From NCBI RefSeq assembly GCF_003555545.1, contig NZ_CP032157.1:2112546-2176545 (forward strand): a stretch of 64,000 nt of DNA. The letters run 5' to 3'. The notes beneath the pieces are model-generated. The model saw only the letters and a list, made by a program, of their open reading frames with translations. It was not told the origin of the DNA and did not search any database. The translations under genes and the position numbers were made by a program. Shown one piece after another: positions 1 to 8,751 of this stretch (its first letter is position 1; each line of letters starts with the position of its first letter). This DNA is from Paraflavitalea soli. GTDB lineage: Bacteria > Bacteroidota > Bacteroidia > Chitinophagales > Chitinophagaceae.

Positions 1-121
1 AGTCGCGGTTGGTCCATTCAGCAGTAGCGGGATTGCCGTATTTCTCTCCCACATACCGGCAGCAGATCTCCAAATGGTAGAACGACTCCTTACTTTCATG
101 TTGTCCATTTACGGCAGGCAT
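1..121 (-). CDS. 5' end of a Bacteroidota hypothetical gene leaving the left edge
   Basis: Reading the reverse strand from the ATG at 121 gives 40 open codons that run off the window. The encoded start ends in CCRYVGEKYGNPATAEWTNR, which I recognise from memory as the opening style of a Bacteroidota protein group in which a short helical N-terminus (pattern NPATAEWTNRDF) precedes a regulator-like domain and often a membrane segment. The gene would be divergent from the SusC gene at 266. An in-frame TAA lies 5' of this ATG, so translation cannot begin much earlier. Function is unknown and only the first residues are visible. Confidence 0.5.
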   Translation of the reverse strand, partial: MPAVNGQHESKESFYHLEICCRYVGEKYGNPATAEWTNRD

Positions 122-265
122 ACAAAATGCAAAATACTTATTTCCATCGGCTTATGTTGTCCAAAGTTTTGGTAAACCGATTGGATATACCTCGATAGGC
201 AGAATAGTTCCGGCGCCCGGTATTTTTATGCTGCCCACCAGGGCATCAACCAAATTGATTGCTGT

Positions 266-3200
266 ATGAAAAAACAATTGCTGTATGTATTATCAGGATT
301 GCTGCTGTTCTATGGCCAGGCCATGGCACAATCCAAATCAGTTACCGGCAAGGTAATGGATGTATTGAATAACCAACCACTGGCCGGTGTCAGTATCACC
401 ATTCCCGGAACGGTCACCGGCACCACCACCGACAGTGCCGGACTATTCCAGCTGCAGGTACCGGCATCCGCCAAAGTGATCCAGGTTTCACTGATCAATT
501 ATTTGACACAAACCATTGAGATCAATGGAGGCCCTATGTCCATATTACTTACAGCTGCTGCCAAAGGGCTCGACGAAGTGGTAGTAGTAGGATATGGCAC
601 CCAAAAGAAGAAAGACCTTACCGGGGCCGTGTCTACCATTGGCGCAAAAGATATAGGCGGCCGGCAAACCATCCAGGTGTCGGAGGCCCTGCAGGGAAGT
701 ATAGCGGGTGTTTCTGTAACCCGCAGCAGCGGTGCACCGGGCGCAGGCGCCAGTATACTTATCCGCGGCATTACCACACTGGGTGCCAATAATCCGCTGA
801 TCATACTGGATGGGGTGCCCGTGAGTAATATAGACAACGTGAACCCCAATGATGTAGAGAATATTACAGTACTGAAGGATGCTGCCAGCGCCGCCATTTA
901 TGGTTCCAGGGGCGCTGCCGGCGTGGTACTGGTTACCACCAAACGTGCCAGGAACGGGCAAAGCAGCCTCGAATACAATTATGAATACGGCGTGCAAAAA
1001 GCGACTGCCCTGCCAGAATATGCCGATGCACCTGATTACATGCGCTATTTTAATGAACAGGCCACCAATGATGGCGCTTCCACCGGTCCGTACCCTATTG
1101 CTTTTATCAACAACTTTGCCGACAGCAACCGGCTTTACCCGGATAAGTTTCCTTTTTCCAATACCAACTGGCAAAAGACGATCATGACAGAAAAGTATGC
1201 CCCACGCTACCGGCACGACCTGGTTTTTACCATGGGCACCGGCAAGATCAAGACCAAGGCCTCCCTGGGCTATTCCAGGTCCGACGCTTTTTATGATCAC
1301 TACTCCTATGAACGCTACCTGTTCCGCATCAACAATGACCTGCAGATCAACAATAAGCTCAGCGCCAACCTCGACGTAGCTTACAAACGCACCCATACAG
1401 AATCGCCCATTGGCAATCCTATTTATGAATCACGGGTAATGCCGGCAATTTATGATGACTATTATGCCAATGGCAACTATGCTTTGGCCAAGGACGGCCG
1501 CAATCCCATTGCCCAATTGAATGAAGGAGGTACCGCTAAAACTTACCTCAACCAGATCACCGGTCGCCTGGTATTCAATTTCAAACCCATCCAGGACCTT
1601 ACATTGACAGCCTTGCTCTCTCCCACTTTTGACCTGGATAAATCAAAGACCTTTTCCAAAAGGATCCCTTTCACCAATCCCGATGGTAGCCCCAGTGCCT
1701 TCAGTAACCAGGCCAGAAGTATATTGACCGAAGGCAGAACCGATAACCTGGCTATTACAGGCCAGTTGCTGGCCGATTACACGAAGGATTTTAAAGGCGG
1801 TCATAGCCTTGGCATATTGGGTGGCTATGAAGAACTGTATAATTTCAATGAATCACTGGGAGCTTCCCGCAGTGGATTTGCACTTACAGATTTTCCTTAC
1901 CTCAATGCCGGCTCACAGGAATTACGGGATAATAGCGGCAGCGCCAGCGAATCGGCACTCCGCTCTTTCTTTGGCCGGGTGAAATACGATTTCAATAGTA
2001 AATATTATATACAGGGCAACCTGCGGTATGACAAATCAAGTCGCTTTGGCAAACAGTTCCGTGACGCCTTATTTCCTTCCGTATCCGCAGGCTGGGCTGT
2101 TTCGGAAGAGTCCTTCATGAAGGATCTCAACTGGCTATCGTATCTGAAGCTGAGGGGGTCTTATGGAGAAGTAGGCAATGAACGCATTGGCAATTACCCT
2201 TACCAGGCTACCATCAGCTTTACCAATGCTTTGTTTTATCAGAATGGTGTAGTAGTCCCCCTCAATGGCGGCGCACAGGTAGATTATGCAGTTGAAAACA
2301 TTTCCTGGGAAACCACCCGTACGATCGATGTAGGGGTGGATGCTGCCTTCCTGAAAAACAGGCTCACCGTCACTGCCGACTATTACCAGAAAAGGACCTA
2401 TGATATCCTGCTGGCACTGGATATTCCGTTGTACCTGGGCTATGAAAAACCCAGCCAGAATGCAGGCACACTGGATGTAAAAGGATGGGAACTGGAAGTG
2501 GGCTGGAAAGATCATGTGGGCAAGCTCAATTACTCAGTAGCTTTTAATATTGCTGATGCCAGGTCAACGATCATTGATATGAAGGGCACCCAATTGCTGG
2601 GAGCACAAAGCACTTTTAAAGGCAGTGAATTCAATGAATGGTTTGGCTATCGCTCCAACGGATTATACCAATCAGCAGCCGATACGGCCGGATCGCCCAA
2701 ACTGAACTCCAATGTAAGTCCGGGCGATGTAAGGTATGTGGACATCAATAAAGACGGTAAGATAACTCCCGACGATAAACAATTACTGGGCGGCTCCCTT
2801 CCCCGCTACCTGTATGGTGGCAATATCAGGGCCGACTACAAGGGATTTGATATTGGATTGTCCTTCCAGGGCATCGGTAAAAAGCTCACAAGACTGAGCG
2901 GTGAGATCGTTCAGCCTTTTGCCGAGGCATTTGGCAATGTACCACAGGAGATCGCAGGCAAATTCTGGAGCAAGTCCAATACGCCGGAGCAAAACCTGCA
3001 GGCACGCTATCCAAGATTGTCCACCCGCTCTATTTCCAACAACTACGAAATGTCTGACTTCTGGCTGGTAAACGGGGCCTACTTCCGCATAAAGAACCTT
3101 ACCCTTGGTTATACGCTGAAACAGGAACTGGTAAAGAAAGCCGGTATCCAATCCCTGCGCTTTTATGTTTCCGCCAATGACCTGTTTGCCATACATCATT

Positions 3201-3286
3201 TCCCGAATTACTGGGATCCTGAAGCTGGCACGTCTTCCTATCCCATTGTAACCACCATCATGGCCGGAGCCACCGTAAGGTTTTAG
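266..3286 (+). CDS. SusC/RagA-family TonB-dependent outer-membrane transporter
   Basis: This 1006-residue protein is an outer-membrane channel that imports a glycan or other ligand bound by its SusD partner, using TonB energy. A signal peptide (residues 1-21, ending AMAQ) is followed by a carboxypeptidase-regulatory-like beta-sandwich (about 24-100), the SusC motif VVVVGYGTQKKKDLTGAVST near 105-125, a plug domain containing GVPVSNIDNVNP, and a long beta-barrel ending in ATVRF with the usual terminal aromatic. The length is typical. The SusD gene begins 24 bases downstream, so the two are surely co-transcribed. No glycoside hydrolase or regulator accompanies the pair, so the substrate cannot be named. 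No clear promoter was seen in the 144 bases upstream. Confidence 0.95.
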   Translation: MKKQLLYVLSGLLLFYGQAMAQSKSVTGKVMDVLNNQPLAGVSITIPGTVTGTTTDSAGLFQLQVPASAKVIQVSLINYLTQTIEINGGPMSILLTAAAKGLDEVVVVGYGTQKKKDLTGAVSTIGAKDIGGRQTIQVSEALQGSIAGVSVTRSSGAPGAGASILIRGITTLGANNPLIILDGVPVSNIDNVNPNDVENITVLKDAASAAIYGSRGAAGVVLVTTKRARNGQSSLEYNYEYGVQKATALPEYADAPDYMRYFNEQATNDGASTGPYPIAFINNFADSNRLYPDKFPFSNTNWQKTIMTEKYAPRYRHDLVFTMGTGKIKTKASLGYSRSDAFYDHYSYERYLFRINNDLQINNKLSANLDVAYKRTHTESPIGNPIYESRVMPAIYDDYYANGNYALAKDGRNPIAQLNEGGTAKTYLNQITGRLVFNFKPIQDLTLTALLSPTFDLDKSKTFSKRIPFTNPDGSPSAFSNQARSILTEGRTDNLAITGQLLADYTKDFKGGHSLGILGGYEELYNFNESLGASRSGFALTDFPYLNAGSQELRDNSGSASESALRSFFGRVKYDFNSKYYIQGNLRYDKSSRFGKQFRDALFPSVSAGWAVSEESFMKDLNWLSYLKLRGSYGEVGNERIGNYPYQATISFTNALFYQNGVVVPLNGGAQVDYAVENISWETTRTIDVGVDAAFLKNRLTVTADYYQKRTYDILLALDIPLYLGYEKPSQNAGTLDVKGWELEVGWKDHVGKLNYSVAFNIADARSTIIDMKGTQLLGAQSTFKGSEFNEWFGYRSNGLYQSAADTAGSPKLNSNVSPGDVRYVDINKDGKITPDDKQLLGGSLPRYLYGGNIRADYKGFDIGLSFQGIGKKLTRLSGEIVQPFAEAFGNVPQEIAGKFWSKSNTPEQNLQARYPRLSTRSISNNYEMSDFWLVNGAYFRIKNLTLGYTLKQELVKKAGIQSLRFYVSANDLFAIHHFPNYWDPEAGTSSYPIVTTIMAGATVRF

Positions 3287-3310
3287 TCAAACCACCTAAA
3301 GATCATAACA

Positions 3311-4993
3311 ATGAAAAAGATATTCCTGCTAATACTGGTAATCACCGGCCTGGGGGCCTGTAATAAGCTGGACCTGAATCCGCTTTCAGAACCTTCCACG
3401 GGTAGCTTTTATAAGAATCAAACAGAGCTTGAGCTGGCGGTCAATGACCTCTACCGGCTTGACTTCTGGGGCAACGATAATGAACAGTTTTCGGATAATT
3501 ACTGGCACAGGGGCCAATTGGGCAATGCAGTTACATTTGGCACCATGAATGCCGAAGATGGCACTGCACAGGCATTATGGTCCATCTGCTATAAAGCGAT
3601 TGCAAGGGTCAATACTTTCCTGGCCAATAAGGACAGGGCGGCAGCCAATACCCCGGCCAGCGTGATCACTACGCTGGAAGCGGAAATGAGGCTGATACGC
3701 GCCTATCAATACTCCAGGCTCATTACGCACTTTGGAGATGTACCTTTACTGAAAGAGCCCATTCCGCTGGAACAATCCTATGGCATAAAGCGCACAGGTA
3801 AAGATGAAATACTGAACTTCATTTTCACAGAACTGGACTTTGCTGCTGCCAACCTGCCCTCATCCTACAGTGGATCGGCCTTGAAACGCCTGACCAAAGG
3901 AGCGGCGCTTTCCATAAAGGCACGTACAGCCCTGTATTTGGGTAAATGGGCCATTGCCAGGGATGCAGCTTCGGCAGTCATGCAGTTCACAGGAGCCGGA
4001 GCCTATAGCCTGCATCCCAATTATGCGCAGCTGTTCCTGAAGGCCGGAGAAACCAGCCCCGAACTCATCATCAGCATTCCCAGAGATGAAACACAAAAGG
4101 TGTTTACATCCGGCACCAATGTACAGGACCAGATACCGCGTAATACAGGCGGCTTTGGCGCCCAGATACCCACCCGTGAGATCGTAGACGCTTACGAATG
4201 CACTGATGGAAAACCGATCGATGAATCCCCGCTTTACAATCCATTGTCTCCTTTTGCCAATCGTGACCCACGCCTCACGGCAACGGTGGTGGAATTCAAC
4301 ACACCATGGCTGGGCTACAGCTACCAGCCGCATCCCGATACACTTACCGTATTCAGCACCAAAGAAAACAAAAGGGTTTCTAACCGCGATAATCGCGCAG
4401 TAGCTGCCTTTGCCAGCTTCACCGGATTTCTGTGGAAGAAAGGCATTGATCAATCCTGGGCCGATAAGGTGGCTGAAGACAATGATGCTGTTATTATCCG
4501 CTTTGCAGAAGTATTACTCACCTATGCAGAAGCAAAGATCGAATTGAATGAAGTGGATGCAAGCGTATTGGACGCCATTAACCGCGTCAGGGCCCGGGCC
4601 TATGGAGTAGCAGTAGCACAAACCACCTTGTATCCGGCCATCACCGTCACAGATGCCATTGAACTAAAGAAGATCATTAAGAGAGAAAGAAGGGTGGAAT
4701 TTGCAAAAGAAGGATTACGGTATATGGACCTGATACGCTGGCGGCTGGCAGAAAAAGCACTCACCAGGCCCGTCATTGGATTACCCGATCCTGCCAATCA
4801 AAACCGGGCTAAATGGCCATTCCCGGGCGTAACACCCATTGATGACGACGGCATACCCGACTATACAGGGTTTGGTAATGATGTAAAAATAGTAGCCCAG
4901 CGCAACTTTGATAAGAGCAAACAATACCTCTGGCCCATACCAGCCATAGAACGGCGCGTAAATCCTTCCCTGGACCAGAACCCCAATTATTAG
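3311..4993 (+). CDS. SusD/RagB-family surface ligand-binding lipoprotein
   Basis: This 560-residue lipoprotein is the surface lid that binds ligand over the SusC channel. The lipobox LGAC at about residues 14-17 predicts lipidation, followed by the family's N-terminal helical TPR-like part (EAEMRLIRAYQYSRLITHFG near 125-145). The C-terminal SusD signature is RERRVEFAKEGLRYMDLIRW (about 457-476), and the end WPIPAIERRVNPSLDQNPNY is typical of the family. It follows its SusC by 24 bases. The ligand is unknown. Confidence 0.95.
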   Translation: MKKIFLLILVITGLGACNKLDLNPLSEPSTGSFYKNQTELELAVNDLYRLDFWGNDNEQFSDNYWHRGQLGNAVTFGTMNAEDGTAQALWSICYKAIARVNTFLANKDRAAANTPASVITTLEAEMRLIRAYQYSRLITHFGDVPLLKEPIPLEQSYGIKRTGKDEILNFIFTELDFAAANLPSSYSGSALKRLTKGAALSIKARTALYLGKWAIARDAASAVMQFTGAGAYSLHPNYAQLFLKAGETSPELIISIPRDETQKVFTSGTNVQDQIPRNTGGFGAQIPTREIVDAYECTDGKPIDESPLYNPLSPFANRDPRLTATVVEFNTPWLGYSYQPHPDTLTVFSTKENKRVSNRDNRAVAAFASFTGFLWKKGIDQSWADKVAEDNDAVIIRFAEVLLTYAEAKIELNEVDASVLDAINRVRARAYGVAVAQTTLYPAITVTDAIELKKIIKRERRVEFAKEGLRYMDLIRWRLAEKALTRPVIGLPDPANQNRAKWPFPGVTPIDDDGIPDYTGFGNDVKIVAQRNFDKSKQYLWPIPAIERRVNPSLDQNPNY

Positions 4994-5076
4994 CGATCAG
5001 GTATTCACTAAAAGCTAACGCCTGACAGCTAATAACCCCTTTAAAAAAATATCATTAAGATCACAAAGTATACTCT

Positions 5077-7506
5077 ATGAAGCTATTATTCCGAAGGCTT
5101 ATCCTACCAGTCCTGTGTATCCTCGTTTCCTGCCAGGTTCATGCACAGCCGGCCGGCGCCAGTCTTCCGCCATTTGTAACAGCCCCTGGCAAACCATTAC
5201 AAATAAGCGGTGTATATCCGCACCTGGCGGTGTTTAATGAAGGAGGAGGCGCTAAATGCGCAGGTGACGGCAGCGAAGGAGGCATCGGCGCTGTAACGCC
5301 CTGGGCCGGCAAACTATGGATGATCACCTATTCACCGCATTGTCCGAATGGAAGTTCAGATAAACTGTACAGTATTGATGAAGGACTCAACCTGTATGCC
5401 CATCCTGAAAGCGTGGGCGGCACGCCGGCCAACCGCATGATCCACCGGGAAAGCAATCAATTGATCACCGGCTCTTATTTTATCGATTCCACCGGCAACA
5501 TCCGTACCGTGCCGCTTACCGTAATGCCGGGCAGGATGACAGCCACGGCAAGACATTTATCCGACCCAGCCAACAAAGTTTATTTCTATGATATGGAAGG
5601 TATGTTGTATGAAGTGAATGTGCATACCCTGGCCGTGAATAAACTGTTCAATAAACCCGTGCCGGGCTGGCATGGAAAAGGCGGTTATACGGCACAGAAA
5701 CAATTGATCATTGCCAACAATGGAGAGCACAAGGTTTTTGACATTAAGTCCACCGACCTGCAGGTCGGCGGCGCCCCGGTAAGCAAAGAAGATATGGGTG
5801 TACTGGCTTCCTGGGACGGTAAGACCTGGAAGATCATAGAGCGGAAACAGTTTACAGACGTTACCGGTCCCGGCGGTATTTATGGCGCACCCGATGATGC
5901 AGCGCCAGCCTGGAGTATCGGCTGGGATAAACGTTCCGTGATCCTTAAATTACTGGATGGCGGCCAATGGTTCACGTACCGGTTGCCCAAAGCCACGCAC
6001 ACCTATGATCATTGGGGAGGCTGGTATACAGAATGGCCGCGCATTCGTGAAATTGGCAATAATAAAATGCTGATGGATATGCATGGCATGTTCTATGATT
6101 TTCCCCGCAATTTCAGCTATGCGCATCACGGCGGCCTCTTCCCCATCAGTACACACCTGCGCTACATACCAGACTTCTGCCATTGGAATGGCCAACTAGT
6201 ATTGGCTACCGATGAAACGACCATCCTGGAGAACCCGTACGCAGGCCGCTCACAATCCAATTTGTGGTTTGGTACACCCGCCGATCTGCAGCAATGGGGT
6301 GCGCCCAACGCCTGGGGTGGCGTATGGATAAAGGATACTGTAAAATCAGGAGTGGCTTCAGATGCATTTTTGATCAATGGGTTTGCCAAAAAAGTATTGC
6401 ACCTGAGTCATGAGGCAGGCGAAGCGGTAACCTTTACGATTGAAACCGACAAGGATGGCACTAATAATTGGCAGGCATACACCACGGTTACAGTGCCGGC
6501 CCATGGCTACAGGTATTATATATTCCCAACCGGCGCCGAAGCAGGCTGGGTAAGGGTAAAGCCTAACAGGAACTGTATAGCTTCCGCATTCTTTCATTTC
6601 TCCGCCACAGCACATGAGCAGCCAGCCGGCCTGTTCAATACACTGGCAGGCATTGATGAACCGGGTGAAATACAGGCCAGCTTTATTCGGCCTGCTGCGC
6701 ACAACAAGAACCTGCAGGTATTACAAAGCAAGGCAAACGGCGCTCATACCTATACCGAAGTGAATGAATCGCTGACCTTCATTCCTGCAGTAACCGACAG
6801 TTTGCAAAAGCTGCAGCAAATACTGACAGTGAAAAGGGATTTTGAAACAGATGATGCATCGGTGATCATTCATGACAAAACAGGTAGTTTCCGCTTGCCT
6901 AAAACCTCGGCTGCATACGACAACCCTTTTGCTGCCGGGTGGCCCCGTGGCATCAGGGAATTGGAGTCCGAAAGATTTATGCTCAATGCACATGGCACAC
7001 TGTATGAAGTAGGACGCGAATCAGGTTATATAGCTATACGGCCCATCACTACACACAAAAAGAAGATGGTGGATTATTGCACCTGGCGGGGCTTGCTGGT
7101 GATCAGCGGCACAAAAAACAATGCTCAACCAGACGGACATTATTTCCAGGATGCAGCTCATACCAATGGGTTGTGGTTTGGGGCTATCGACGACCTGTGG
7201 AAACTGGGTAAACCGGTTGGAGAAGGAGGCTTATGGAAAAATGCTATTGTGAAGGCCAATACCCCATCCCTGCCCTTCCTGATGACCGGGTATGATAAGA
7301 AAAGCATTTCCCTGACAGCTGATCAGGACCTTACCGTCACACTGGAAGTGAATACAGATCTTTCGGGATGGCATACTTATAAGGAGATCAAAGTGCCGGC
7401 AGGCAAAACCATTCAACATGTATTCCCCGATGGCTTCAGCGCCCATTGGATCAGGGCGAAGACCAACAGGAATGGCAAGGTCACAGCTTGGCTGAAATAC
7501 GAATAA
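5077..7506 (+). CDS. large secreted protein with an internal duplication, linked to SusCD
   Basis: An 809-residue protein with a signal peptide (residues 1-24, ending VHAQ; a Cys at 19 could alternatively be lipidated). I recognise no catalytic family. Two copies of one module are visible. About residues 390-510 contain SNLWFGTPADLQQWGAPNAW and later GWVRVKPNRN. About residues 690-809 contain NGLWFGAIDDLWKLGKPVGE and later HWIRAKTNRN. The segments before each copy are also similar (PRIREIGNNKMLMDMHGMFY versus PRGIRELESERFMLNAHGTL). A repeated beta-propeller or beta-sandwich architecture is plausible. It lies 83 bases after susD on the same strand, so it may be a surface binding or processing partner of that pair. 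Confidence 0.7.
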   Translation: MKLLFRRLILPVLCILVSCQVHAQPAGASLPPFVTAPGKPLQISGVYPHLAVFNEGGGAKCAGDGSEGGIGAVTPWAGKLWMITYSPHCPNGSSDKLYSIDEGLNLYAHPESVGGTPANRMIHRESNQLITGSYFIDSTGNIRTVPLTVMPGRMTATARHLSDPANKVYFYDMEGMLYEVNVHTLAVNKLFNKPVPGWHGKGGYTAQKQLIIANNGEHKVFDIKSTDLQVGGAPVSKEDMGVLASWDGKTWKIIERKQFTDVTGPGGIYGAPDDAAPAWSIGWDKRSVILKLLDGGQWFTYRLPKATHTYDHWGGWYTEWPRIREIGNNKMLMDMHGMFYDFPRNFSYAHHGGLFPISTHLRYIPDFCHWNGQLVLATDETTILENPYAGRSQSNLWFGTPADLQQWGAPNAWGGVWIKDTVKSGVASDAFLINGFAKKVLHLSHEAGEAVTFTIETDKDGTNNWQAYTTVTVPAHGYRYYIFPTGAEAGWVRVKPNRNCIASAFFHFSATAHEQPAGLFNTLAGIDEPGEIQASFIRPAAHNKNLQVLQSKANGAHTYTEVNESLTFIPAVTDSLQKLQQILTVKRDFETDDASVIIHDKTGSFRLPKTSAAYDNPFAAGWPRGIRELESERFMLNAHGTLYEVGRESGYIAIRPITTHKKKMVDYCTWRGLLVISGTKNNAQPDGHYFQDAAHTNGLWFGAIDDLWKLGKPVGEGGLWKNAIVKANTPSLPFLMTGYDKKSISLTADQDLTVTLEVNTDLSGWHTYKEIKVPAGKTIQHVFPDGFSAHWIRAKTNRNGKVTAWLKYE

Positions 7507-7535
7507 GGCCCCAGGCCTGCAATAAATAACCGGGA

Positions 7536-7563
7536 GCCGGGCGTTGGTTTGCCAATGCCCGGC
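7536..7563. terminator. hairpin between convergent genes
   Basis: GCCGGGCGTTGG (7536-7547) pairs with CCAATGCCCGGC (7552-7563) with one G-T pair and a 4-base loop, followed on the + strand by TTCGTATTTTG. It sits between the converging 809-residue protein gene and the DoxX gene and could end both. Confidence 0.6.
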
Positions 7564-7592
7564 TTCGTATTTTGTAAGTTGATCAGGCGCTT

Positions 7593-8033
7593 TTATTTAC
7601 TGGTAGTTTCTATATACCGGTCAAATGACCAGCGGCCATTGCCCGCCACCAGGAAGTAGCACAACAACAGCAATACCACAATAGCCAGCAAAACTTGCGC
7701 AAACGGAGTCCATAGCCCGTTGGCCGAACCTCCAAAGAAGATAGCGCCGATGAGGATGGGTATATTAATAAGACAGGCAAAACGGGTGAGCATGCCCAGC
7801 ACCAGCAATACGCCGCCCAGTAAATGGGCAAATACAATGAGGTGACCCAGGGAGAGCAGCCAGAAAGAACCCGAGGATACATAATTTGCAATGCGCCCCA
7901 GCTCGGCGCTCATGTTCTCCAAAAAAACAATTCCTCTGTAGCAAAGGAAAATGCCTAATGCTACACGTACAAGATCTATCCATTTGGGGTGATGTGTTTC
8001 ACCCCAATGCTCAATGCGATGTAGGAGATTCAT
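7593..8033 (-). CDS. DoxX-family membrane protein
   Basis: A 146-residue integral membrane protein. After a short cytoplasmic start (MNLLHRIEHWGETHHPKW) come four hydrophobic helices, including LVRVALGIFLCYRGIVFL, FAHLLGGVLLVLGMLTRFAC and VLLAIVVLLLLCYFLV. The GxxLLxGxLTR-like turn between helices 2 and 3 is typical of the DoxX/DoxD-like superfamily. Members have been linked to quinone or redox stress functions, but no specific role can be read here. It is transcribed alone, convergent with the 809-residue gene and divergent from the molybdenum hydroxylase genes. Confidence 0.8.
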   Translation of the reverse strand: MNLLHRIEHWGETHHPKWIDLVRVALGIFLCYRGIVFLENMSAELGRIANYVSSGSFWLLSLGHLIVFAHLLGGVLLVLGMLTRFACLINIPILIGAIFFGGSANGLWTPFAQVLLAIVVLLLLCYFLVAGNGRWSFDRYIETTSK

Positions 8034-8280
8034 ATGGCAATGTTTTACGTGATGGAGAAAGAACTGTCTTAAAGTTACGAATATTTCAAATGCTTTGAGA
8101 AAAGCTTATACCCGCTCCCGGACCGGCATTGCGCTTATACTTATATACGAAAAAAAACGAAACCCACCTACAGCTGTTTTTGAAACGAAGGTTTGAATTC
8201 CGTAACTATTGGATTGAATTTCATAAGGGAGTCGCTGCCGAATAGCTGTACCTTTCATACTACAATTCAAAGAAGTCGTC

Positions 8281-8751
8281 ATGATAAAACTACAAGTCAA
8301 TAGCAAGAGCTATTCCGTAGAAGCCAGCCCTCAAATGCCCTTACTATGGGTACTGCGTGATATGCTGGGACTTACCGGCACCAAGTTTGGCTGTGGTATG
8401 GCCCAGTGCGGCGCCTGTACGGTTCACCTCAACGGCGAAGCGGTACGCTCCTGCGTAACACCTGTTGCCCGGGCCGCTAATCAACAGGTCACTACCATTG
8501 AAGGTTTATCCACCGATCTCAGTCATCCCCTGCAACGCGCCTGGCTGGAGGAAGATGTATTGCAATGCGGCTATTGCCAGAGCGGGCAACTCATGTCCGC
8601 CGCCGTATTGCTGCGCGAAAAACCCGATCCCACCGATGAAGATATTGACCTGGCCATGAGTGGTAATATCTGCCGCTGTGGCACTTATCCGCGTGTACGC
8701 AAAGCCATACACCGCGCCGCCCAATTACAAAAGGAAGGAGGTAAACCATGA
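8281..8751 (+). CDS. (2Fe-2S) subunit of a molybdenum hydroxylase (IorA/CoxS type)
   Basis: A 156-residue electron-transfer subunit of a xanthine-oxidase-family enzyme. The plant-type ferredoxin cluster motif [20 protein letters not shown] (near 39-58, with a further Cys) is followed by the second cluster motif CGYCQSGQ (near 98-105) and [12 protein letters not shown] (near 129-140). This full eight-cysteine set is expected of the family. It has no signal peptide and should be carried out with its Tat-exported partner. The stop overlaps the next start by four bases (8748-8751), so the two subunits are translationally coupled. The closest named relatives are isoquinoline 1-oxidoreductase alpha subunits, but the substrate cannot be read from sequence. 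Confidence 0.93.
   Translation: MIKLQVNSKSYSVEASPQMPLLWVLRDMLGLTGTKFGCGMAQCGACTVHLNGEAVRSCVTPVARAANQQVTTIEGLSTDLSHPLQRAWLEEDVLQCGYCQSGQLMSAAVLLREKPDPTDEDIDLAMSGNICRCGTYPRVRKAIHRAAQLQKEGGKP

Noticed and set aside
545-1396. 283-codon reverse-strand frame opposite the first SusC gene
   Set aside because: Shadow of the SusC coding strand; no family look and no start context.
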